NCBI GenBank assembly: GCA_915063485.1
Contig: CAJZDJ010000098.1
Location: 1 to 5,988 of the forward strand
Reading direction: 5' to 3'
Origin: an uncultured Actinomyces sp.
GTDB taxonomy: Bacteria; Actinomycetota; Actinomycetes; Actinomycetales; Actinomycetaceae
DNA length: 5,988 nucleotides
The translations under genes were made by a program, and so were the position numbers. Below the pieces are notes generated by a model. The model searched no databases and was not told where the DNA came from. It was given only the letters and a program-made list of their open reading frames with translations. This document shows positions 1 through 5,813 of the stretch, one piece after another. The number at the start of each line of letters is the position of its first letter. Within the stretch, counting starts at the first letter, position 1.

Positions 1-966
<966 letters not shown>

Positions 967-1153
967 AATAATTTCACTGACTGGTTTTGGTTAGTGGTTT
1001 GTTTTTGGGGGTGTTTGCGTCCACTGTGCGGTTCACGACCAACACGGCCTTGACGGACCTTATATGGTTTGTGGGTTGGGTTGGTACATGTGGATATTTG
1101 TTTCACTGACTTGGGTTTCGTCCCTGTTTTGGGGTGTTGCTTGATTTGGTTGT
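967..1153 (+). other. 23S-5S internal transcribed spacer
   Basis: This is a non-coding transcribed spacer of about 187 bases between the two rRNAs, very rich in G and T on the transcribed-sense strand. At 1017-1043 it carries a block reading GCGTCCACTGTGCGGTTC followed by ACGACCAACAC. This resembles the conserved spacer box seen in many actinobacterial (especially Micrococcales-type) 23S-5S spacers, which supports the phylum call. ACCAAC at 1038-1043 can pair with GTTGGT at 1080-1085. The 11-base word TTTCACTGACT occurs at 972-982, just after the 23S end, and again at 1101-1111, about 42 bases before 5S. These may mark processing sites, but that is inference. No tRNA and no coding potential is visible. 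Confidence 0.85.
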
Positions 1154-1270
1154 GTTGGTGGTTTTAGCGAGGGGGTTACACCCAGTATCCTTTCCGAACC
1201 TGGAAGTTAAGCCTTTCTGCGCTGATGGTACTGCAACTGGTAGGTTGTGGGAGAGTAGGGCACTGCCAAC
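1154..1270 (+). rRNA. rrf: 5S ribosomal RNA
   Basis: This is a complete 5S rRNA of 117 bases. The ends were set by helix I: GTTGGTGG (1154-1161) pairs with CTGCCAAC (1263-1270) over 8 pairs, including two G-U wobbles. Between them lie the expected conserved blocks: CCGAACC and GGAAGTTAAGCC around helix III/loop C (about 1194-1213), GATGGTACTGC (about 1224-1234) and GTGGGAGAGTAGG (about 1248-1260). The usual 5S length is 115-120 nt, so it is full length. It is the last gene of a 16S-23S-5S operon and is followed within 13 bases by the first terminator. The ends may be off by 1-2 bases because processing is not visible. Confidence 0.96.
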
Positions 1271-1282
1271 CGTTTCCTTCTG

Positions 1283-1344
1283 GTGGTGGGGGTGTTTGGT
1301 CCTGTTTGTGGGGTCGACGCCCCCACCACGTTTTTGTTTGTTTG
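1283..1344 (+). terminator. Intrinsic terminator 1 of the rRNA operon
   Basis: GTGGTGGGGGTG (1283-1294) pairs with CGCCCCCACCAC (1318-1329). This gives a 12-bp, almost pure G-C stem with one G-U pair and a 23-base loop. It is followed by a T-rich run at 1331-1344 interrupted by single Gs. It lies 12 bases after the end of 5S, as expected for a Rho-independent rRNA operon terminator. The large loop is unusual but the stem is very strong. Confidence 0.85.
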
Positions 1345-1354
1345 TGGTGTGTTT

Positions 1355-1383
1355 GGGGGGTGGGGGACACCCCCCTTTTTTTT
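1355..1383 (+). terminator. Intrinsic terminator 2 (backup) of the rRNA operon
   Basis: GGGGGGTG (1355-1362) pairs perfectly with CACCCCCC (1368-1375) around a 5-base loop, and eight consecutive Ts follow directly (1376-1383). This is a textbook Rho-independent terminator. It stands in tandem behind the first one, so read-through from the highly transcribed rRNA operon into the next operon should be low. Confidence 0.9.
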
Positions 1384-1495
1384 ATGTGTTTATAGGGCAC
1401 TTGCCGTTAAAGGTAGTCAAAGACACGCCTGCCGTTAGGCGACAGGCATACTAGAACTGCACCTACCCGGCTAAACTTGATACTAGGTTTCTACG

Positions 1496-1501
1496 TATAT
1501 T
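1496..1501 (+). promoter_or_regulatory. Possible -10 element for the TPR-HAD-tlyA-nadK-recN operon
   Basis: TATATT is the best -10-like hexamer in the leader. It lies 24 bases before the chosen start codon, so the predicted leader would be very short (roughly 15-18 nt). No well-spaced -35 is seen: TTGATA at 1477-1482 is only 13 bases upstream, too close for a normal sigma70 promoter. The call is therefore tentative. Confidence 0.3.
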
Positions 1502-1511
1502 CTCAACTAAA

Positions 1512-1519
1512 CAGGATGG
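1512..1519 (+). promoter_or_regulatory. Ribosome binding site that decides the TPR gene start
   Basis: AGG/AGGATGG (1513-1519) lies about nine bases before the ATG at 1525 when measured from AGG. The same AGG directly abuts the ATG at 1516, which is too close to serve that codon. This favours 1525 over 1516 and over the TTG at 1477. Confidence 0.55.
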
Positions 1520-1524
1520 TTTTG

Positions 1525-3003
1525 ATGGCGCAACGCTTTGATGATTCTCGTTCAGGCGGCGATAACCGCAATCAGGGGCGTGGCGGCGACCGCCACAGTG
1601 CCGATCGACGTCGTCGAGATGACGCACCGCGCAACCGTTCTGGAGCACGTGACTACCGCAGTGAAGGCCAGCGCGGACACTACCGCAACCAAGATGAGCA
1701 CGGCCGCGACCGTCGCCATGATGGCGAACGCTACGGCGAACGATCAAACTCCCGCTACGGTGAGCGTCGTGAAGAGCGTGGCTGGCGTGAAGGCGAACGC
1801 CGTGAAGGCGGACGTAACTGGCGCGATTCGCGCGACAGTGGCCGCAATTGGCGTGATGGTGAGCGCCGTGAAGAGCGTAACTGGCGTGATGGTGAGCGTC
1901 GCGAAGATCGTCCGCGCCGCGAGGGAGACCGTCGTGATGAGCGTCCGCGCCGCGACGGCGAACGCTCAGACTTCCGTCGTGGCCAGGGCCGTGGTGGCAA
2001 CCGTAACGGCCGTTTTGACCGTGACCGCCTGCGCGGCGAGCGCCGCAACTCGCGTCCACCCCAGCGTAACCGTGTGCCCGAGCCGGAACTGCCTGAAGAC
2101 GTTAGTGCCAAGGACCTAGACAGCGCTGCCCGCATGGGGTTGCGTGCGCTTAGCCGCCTTAACGCCGAAAACATTGCCCGTCACCTAGTGATGACCCAGC
2201 GTCTGCTAGAAACCGACCCGGAAGTCGCTTACGCCCACGCTCGCTATGCTGCCTCACACGCCGGCCGTATCGCTATTGTGCGTGAAGCTGCCGGTATTGC
2301 CGCCTATGTGGCCGGACTGTACTCAGAGGCGCTGCGTGAACTGCGTGCCGCCCGTCGCCTTAGCGGCATGGACACCATGTACCGCGCCATGGAAGTTGAC
2401 TGTGAGCGCGCCCTGGGACGCCCTGACGCCGCACTGCGCTCGGCCCAGAACGCTCTACAGCTAGACCTGGAAGACGACGAGCGCGCTGAACTGGCCATTG
2501 TGATCACCGGCATCTACCACGACCAGGGCAATGACGAGCTGGCCCTGATCACCATTGAAGACGCCATCCGTAAGGCTCCCAAGGACACCGAGACCCTACG
2601 TCGCCTGCACTCTGTGCGCGCTGACCGTCTAGAAGACCTAGGCCGGGTGCGTGAAGCTGAGGCTATTCGTGAGCGCATTTACGTGCCCGAAGAGCCCGAA
2701 GTGGAGCTGTACGACATTGAGGAAGAATCCGCCCCTGAACTGGCTGAAATTGCCCGTCAGCTAGAGGAGCAGAGCCAGGCTGAGGCTGCTGAGCGTCGCC
2801 GTGAGGCTGAGCAGCTAGAGGCTGCCCGCCAGCAGGGAGCCGACGCCGGCGCTGAGGACGCGGAGACTGCGGACACTGCTGCGGGTACTGAGACCGACGA
2901 CGTCGTAGACACCGTCAAGGACGCTGCTGATGCTGAAGAGGCGGACGGCGCCGACCCCATTGCCGCCGAGGTAGAGGACGTAATCGAAGGACGCAGCAAA
3001 TGA
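1525..3003 (+). CDS. Arginine-rich N-terminus / TPR-like / acidic-tail protein (Rv1691-position family), function unknown
   Basis: A 492-residue cytoplasmic protein with no signal peptide or membrane segment. Three regions are visible. Residues 1-183 are low complexity, with 60 Arg, no Lys, and Asp/Glu/Gly/Asn plus scattered Tyr/Trp/Phe; residues 85-150 are six tandem units of about 11 residues of the type RNWRDGERREE. Residues ~194-386 are helical and TPR-like, with helix pairs around 252-277, 287-311, 321-350 and 361-385. Residues 387-492 form an acidic tail (36 Asp/Glu against 8 basic residues in 386-492) with a likely coiled coil at ~403-437. By position it matches the TPR protein Rv1691 next to the HAD phosphatase in mycobacteria; similar proteins are sometimes labelled 'primosomal protein', which I would not trust. 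The start at 1525 was chosen for its ribosome binding site; 1516 would add three residues and TTG 1477 sixteen. The stop overlaps the next start (ATGA). RNA or ribosome binding is inference only. Confidence 0.9.
   Translation: MAQRFDDSRSGGDNRNQGRGGDRHSADRRRRDDAPRNRSGARDYRSEGQRGHYRNQDEHGRDRRHDGERYGERSNSRYGERREERGWREGERREGGRNWRDSRDSGRNWRDGERREERNWRDGERREDRPRREGDRRDERPRRDGERSDFRRGQGRGGNRNGRFDRDRLRGERRNSRPPQRNRVPEPELPEDVSAKDLDSAARMGLRALSRLNAENIARHLVMTQRLLETDPEVAYAHARYAASHAGRIAIVREAAGIAAYVAGLYSEALRELRAARRLSGMDTMYRAMEVDCERALGRPDAALRSAQNALQLDLEDDERAELAIVITGIYHDQGNDELALITIEDAIRKAPKDTETLRRLHSVRADRLEDLGRVREAEAIRERIYVPEEPEVELYDIEEESAPELAEIARQLEEQSQAEAAERRREAEQLEAARQQGADAGAEDAETADTAAGTETDDVVDTVKDAADAEEADGADPIAAEVEDVIEGRSK
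1777..1974 (+). repeat. In-frame tandem repeat, mostly 33-base period, inside the TPR gene
   Basis: Six degenerate units encode residues 85-150: 1777-1812 (12 aa), 1813-1842 (10 aa), then four units of exactly 33 bases at 1843-1875, 1876-1908, 1909-1941 and 1942-1974. The peptide consensus is R-N-W-R-D-G-E-R-R-E-(E/D). Units 5 and 6 replace N-W-R by P-R-R. Units 3 and 4 are nearly identical in DNA, which suggests recent duplication; units 1 and 2 differ in length by one residue either side of 11. Confidence 0.85.
2986..2991 (+). promoter_or_regulatory. Shine-Dalgarno of the HAD phosphatase gene
   Basis: GAAGGA sits eight bases before the ATG at 3000 and lies inside the last codons of the preceding gene. 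It supports the ATG at 3000, whose bases overlap the upstream TGA stop (ATGA), a layout typical of translational coupling. Confidence 0.65.
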
Positions 3004-4046
3004 GCGCCACCCTGCTGGGCACCACCAAGGCGCTAGTTGAAGAATTTGAGCTAGCCCTGCTGGACCTAGATGGGGTGTGCTACTCCGGCGCAGACCCGGT
3101 TGTGCATGCCACCGACTCGGTCATGGCGGCCAAAGGCCAGGGGCTACGCACCTGCTTTGTCACCAACAACGCCTCACGCACCCCCGCCCAGGTGGTAGCT
3201 AAACTTGCCGGCTTTGGCATTGAGGCAGATGAACAGCAGATCTACACCGCCGCCATGGACGCGGTGGCCTTGCTAGCTGAGCATGTGCCGGCCCCAGCAA
3301 CCGTGCTAGTAGTTGGCGGCGCCGGGGTGGAGCAGGCCCTAACCGAGGCTGGATACACCACTACCCGCAGCGCCCTAGACAACCCGGCCGCAGTGGTACA
3401 GGGCTATGACCCCAGTGTTGACTGGGCGGCCATGAGTGAAGCCGCCTACGCCATCACCAACGGGGCCCTGCATGTGGCCACCAACTTGGACTCCACCTTG
3501 CCTACCGAGCGCGGCTTTGCGCTAGGTAACGGCTCGCTGGTGGCCGCAGTAGTGCACGCCACTGAACGTCAGCCGCTAGCTGCTGGTAAGCCTTTTGCCG
3601 GTATCTACACGCGCGCCATCGCCCGCTCCGGCGGCGGCAAAGCCATCGCGGTAGGTGACCGGCTAAACACCGACCACGCCGGGGCACGCCAATCCTCGCT
3701 GCCCTCGCTGCACGTACTTACCGGTGTGGCCAGCGCACGCGACGTGCTGCTAGCCCCGCCCCAGTACCGGCCCACCTTCCTGCACACCGACCTGCGCGGT
3801 TTGCTTGAGCCCCAACCCCAGCCCCAACGCACTGCTGCAGGCTGGCAGTTGGGCGACGCCGTCGCCAAGGTAGAAAACGGCGCCGTAACCCTAAGCTTTG
3901 ACGGTAAAAACGTTGAGCTGGGCGGCCAGAGCGTAACTTTGAGCCTAAACGCCTACCGGGCCGCCGCCGTGGCCGCCTGGGACCTGGCTGATCAGGGCCA
4001 AACCCTAATCAACCTGCCAGACATCACGGTTGCAGAAACGCGTTAA
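3000..4046 (+). CDS. HAD-IIA family phosphatase, candidate glycerol-3-phosphate phosphatase (Rv1692-like)
   Basis: A 348-residue cytoplasmic HAD-superfamily hydrolase. All four HAD motifs are intact: motif I LLDLDGVCY with nucleophile D22 and acid/base D24, motif II VTNNASR with T55, motif III AGKPF with K197, and motif IV GDRLNTD with D220 and D225 for Mg2+. The C2-type cap lies between motifs II and III (about residues 75-195), as in the NagD/phosphoglycolate phosphatase group. After the core comes a PQPQPQ linker (271-276) and a C-terminal region (to 348) typical of the actinobacterial members. The gene order with tlyA, nadK and recN matches M. tuberculosis Rv1692, which is a glycerol-3-phosphate phosphatase in phospholipid head-group recycling. 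The substrate here is inferred from that. The start overlaps the upstream stop (ATGA) and the stop overlaps tlyA (TAATG). 15 of 38 leucines use CTA, odd for an actinobacterium. Confidence 0.93.
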   Translation: MSATLLGTTKALVEEFELALLDLDGVCYSGADPVVHATDSVMAAKGQGLRTCFVTNNASRTPAQVVAKLAGFGIEADEQQIYTAAMDAVALLAEHVPAPATVLVVGGAGVEQALTEAGYTTTRSALDNPAAVVQGYDPSVDWAAMSEAAYAITNGALHVATNLDSTLPTERGFALGNGSLVAAVVHATERQPLAAGKPFAGIYTRAIARSGGGKAIAVGDRLNTDHAGARQSSLPSLHVLTGVASARDVLLAPPQYRPTFLHTDLRGLLEPQPQPQRTAAGWQLGDAVAKVENGAVTLSFDGKNVELGGQSVTLSLNAYRAAAVAAWDLADQGQTLINLPDITVAETR

Positions 4047-4900
4047 TGGCTAGGCTGACCCGCTTAGACACCGAGCTGGTACGCCGCCAGCTAGCACCTT
4101 CACGTAACCAGGCTGCCGCGCTTATCAGCGACGGCAAAGTGAAAGTTGACGGTCAGGTAGTTACCAAACCTGCTCGGCAGGTCAACCCGGCGCAAGCCAT
4201 TTTGGTAAGCCAAGACCAGGGGCCTAACTATGTTTCACGCGGCGCCCACAAACTAGCTGGCGCCCTAGACATCCTGGCCCAGCGCGGGATTGAGGCTACG
4301 GTTGCCGGGCGTCAATGCCTCGACGCCGGCGCCTCCACCGGGGGCTTTACCGACGTTTTGCTGCGGCGCGGGGCGGCCCGGGTTACCGCCGCTGACGTGG
4401 GCTATGGGCAGCTGGCCTGGTCACTACAAAGCGATCCACGCGTAAACGTCATGGACCGCACCAATGTGCGCACCCTGGCAGCCGGGGACATCACCCCTGC
4501 CCCCACCCTGGTGGTTTCGGATCTATCTTTTATCTCCCTGACCCTGGTGTTGCCGGCGCTGGTGGCAGTGGCCGACGACGCCGCTGACTTCCTGCTAATG
4601 GTTAAGCCCCAGTTTGAGGTAGGTAAAGAACTCATCGGACACGGCGGGGTGGTGCGTGACGTGCGCCTACACGCCCAGGCCATCACCAAGGTGGCCACCT
4701 GTGCGTTAGAGCTAGGTTTAAGCATTGAGGCCGTGGCCCCCTCGCCACTGCCCGGGCCGGCCGGAAACGTAGAGTACTTCCTGTACATGCACGCTGGCAC
4801 TGAAAACTCCTTGACCGCTGCTGACTTACAAGCTGAGATAGAAGCAGCCATAATTTCAGGTCCGGCTGGAAAAGGCGCGAAAGCTAAGCTTCGCCGCTAA
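4046..4900 (+). CDS. tlyA: TlyA, S4-domain 23S/16S rRNA (cytidine-2'-O)-methyltransferase
   Basis: A 284-residue SAM-dependent methylase that 2'-O-methylates C1920 of 23S rRNA and, in long type II forms, also C1409 of 16S rRNA; in mycobacteria its loss gives capreomycin/viomycin resistance. The S4 RNA-binding domain covers residues ~3-60 (LVRRQLAPSRNQAAALI, then GKVKVDGQ). The RrmJ/FtsJ-like fold follows: RGAHKL with K69, SAM motif LDAGASTGGFTD (92-103), ADVGYGQL (116-123), SDLSFIS with D159, VKPQFE with K187, and GNVEYF with E243. These give the K-D-K-E set equivalent to K69/D154/K182/E238 of M. tuberculosis TlyA. The extended N-terminus argues for type II. Oddity: the linker before VSRG reads PNYV rather than the R-x-W-V motif. 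The tail is basic (KGAKAKLRR). The ATG overlaps the HAD stop (TAATG) with no clear Shine-Dalgarno, so coupling is likely. The haemolysin label sometimes used is misleading. Confidence 0.96.
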   Translation: MARLTRLDTELVRRQLAPSRNQAAALISDGKVKVDGQVVTKPARQVNPAQAILVSQDQGPNYVSRGAHKLAGALDILAQRGIEATVAGRQCLDAGASTGGFTDVLLRRGAARVTAADVGYGQLAWSLQSDPRVNVMDRTNVRTLAAGDITPAPTLVVSDLSFISLTLVLPALVAVADDAADFLLMVKPQFEVGKELIGHGGVVRDVRLHAQAITKVATCALELGLSIEAVAPSPLPGPAGNVEYFLYMHAGTENSLTAADLQAEIEAAIISGPAGKGAKAKLRR

Positions 4901-4910
4901 GCCAAGATAG

Positions 4911-4919
4911 GGGAGGAAG
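4911..4919 (+). promoter_or_regulatory. Strong Shine-Dalgarno deciding the nadK TTG start
   Basis: GGGAGGAAG in the 22-base gap after tlyA places GGAGG (4912-4916) six bases before the TTG at 4923. It is the best Shine-Dalgarno in the window and fixes the unusual TTG start, since no ATG or GTG lies at a usable distance. Confidence 0.85.
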
Positions 4920-4922
4920 ATT

Positions 4923-5813
4923 TTGGCCGCTGCGCGCACAACCTCACCGCGTAGAGTTTTGGTGCTCGAAATGAATCGAGCCTTACCCCCATCAACTATT
5001 CGCAGCCCGCGTGAACCCTCTAGCTCGCAGCTAGACACTGTCTCTAAGGCTTTGGCTAAACATGGGGTGCAGGTGCTACGCAAACGCAGCCAAGCTAACC
5101 AAGCCCAGGCCATTGTGGTGTTGGGCGGCGACGGCACTATCCTGTCTGCCGCTGAAATTGCGCGCGAATACGACATTCCTCTGCTGGGGATCAACACTGG
5201 CCACGTAGGTTTTTTGGCTCAAGCTGAGCCCGCTGAAATGCTTGACGCCATTGAGGCGCTAGCTGAAGGCGACTACACAGTAGAGCCACGCATGACCCTG
5301 GCGGTATCTGTGCGCCAACCCAACGGGGACACCAGCCACGGCTGGGCTCTTAACGAAGCAGCCTTGGAGCGGCGCGACCGGGCGCATATGGCCGAAATTT
5401 CTTTAGGTATTGATGGTCACGCCGTCTCCTCATTTGGCTGTGACGGCCTGATAACCGCCACCCCCACCGGCTCAACCGCCTACGCCTTTAGCTGTGGTGG
5501 GCCAGTGGTGTGGCCAGACACCCAAGCCATGCTGGTGGTGCCGGTGGCCGCCCACGCCCTGTTCACCCGGCCCCTAGTAATTGGCCCGCATTCACGCCTG
5601 GAAGTGCAGGTACAGTGGTGCGGCGATTATCCTTGTGAAATCTGGTGCGACGGGCGCCGTTCCATACCGGCTCCGGCTGGCTCAACAGTGAGTGTGAGCG
5701 TGGCGCAGCGCCCAGTGAAATTGATCCGTATTGGCCAGATGCCCTTCTCGGCGCGTCTGGTAGCTAAATTCGAGCTGCCCGTACGCGGCTGGCGTGAATC
5801 TAAGAGTCGTTAA
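4923..5813 (+). CDS. nadK: NAD kinase (ATP/polyphosphate-dependent)
   Basis: A 296-residue cytoplasmic enzyme that phosphorylates NAD+ to NADP+; actinobacterial forms (PpnK) can use polyphosphate as well as ATP. The GGDGT signature is at residues 68-72 with catalytic D70, followed by LGINTGHVGFL (88-98). The NE pair of ALNEAA is N144/E145, the second diagnostic block GCDGLITATPTGSTAYAF covers 172-189, and VPVAAHALFTRPLV covers 206-219. The end FELPVRGWR matches the family's usual C-terminus. Length is close to the ~300-residue norm, slightly short between the first strand and GGDGT. The start is TTG at 4923, supported by GGGAGGAAG six bases upstream; the first in-frame Met (residue 17) would remove the first beta strand RRVLVLEMN. 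It carries five cysteines, three of them close together (C233, C238, C242). The stop overlaps the recN start (TAATG). NADP supply links to redox and biosynthesis; neighbours give no further hint. Confidence 0.96.
   Translation: MAAARTTSPRRVLVLEMNRALPPSTIRSPREPSSSQLDTVSKALAKHGVQVLRKRSQANQAQAIVVLGGDGTILSAAEIAREYDIPLLGINTGHVGFLAQAEPAEMLDAIEALAEGDYTVEPRMTLAVSVRQPNGDTSHGWALNEAALERRDRAHMAEISLGIDGHAVSSFGCDGLITATPTGSTAYAFSCGGPVVWPDTQAMLVVPVAAHALFTRPLVIGPHSRLEVQVQWCGDYPCEIWCDGRRSIPAPAGSTVSVSVAQRPVKLIRIGQMPFSARLVAKFELPVRGWRESKSR

Larger units (their letters stand above)
1384..1524 (+). other. Intergenic leader upstream of the TPR gene
   Basis: This 141-base non-coding stretch separates the rRNA terminators from the first gene of the next operon and must hold that operon's promoter. 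Short repeats are seen: TGCCGTTA at 1402-1409 and 1430-1437 (28-base period), and ATACTAG at 1448-1454 and 1480-1486 (32 bases apart, about three helical turns). GCCTG (1427-1431) can pair with CAGGC (1443-1447), but no T-run follows, so it is not a terminator. I recognise no riboswitch or leader-peptide signature. Confidence 0.7.

Noticed and set aside
1427..1447. Hairpin GCCTG...CAGGC as a third terminator
   Set aside because: Only 5 bp with an 11-base interior and no T-run afterwards.
1134..1454. 106-codon open frame spanning 5S and the terminators
   Set aside because: It runs through the 5S gene and both terminator hairpins, so it cannot be a real gene.
1477..1524. Upstream TTG (1477) or ATG (1516) start for the TPR protein
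   Set aside because: TTG has no Shine-Dalgarno and would place the start before the best -10 candidate. ATG 1516 directly abuts the AGG. ATG 1525 has the right spacing and gives the M-A-Q-R start.
1777..1974. Repeat array considered as CRISPR or a mobile-element end
   Set aside because: The units are contiguous without spacers, in frame and coding; no inverted repeats or target-site duplication.
1463..2059. 198-codon antisense open frame over the Arg-rich region
   Set aside because: His/Gly/Arg/Ala/Asp-rich translation is a by-product of repetitive CGN/GAN/GGN codons on the other strand, which lack stops in several frames. No ribosome binding site, domain or conservation signal.
1538..2119. 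193-codon + strand open frame in a second frame inside the TPR gene
   Set aside because: Ala/Val/Thr-rich translation with no recognisable domain, explained by the same low-complexity codon pattern. Overprinting is possible in principle, but nothing supports it over the main frame.
1755..2174. 139-codon antisense open frame made of Ser-Arg repeats
   Set aside because: Shadow of the 33-base repeat array; the SR-like look is only the reverse complement of the Arg/Glu/Asp codons.
4046..4900. TlyA as a haemolysin or toxin
   Set aside because: The intact S4 domain, SAM motif and K-D-K-E catalytic residues identify an rRNA 2'-O-methyltransferase; the haemolysin name is historical.
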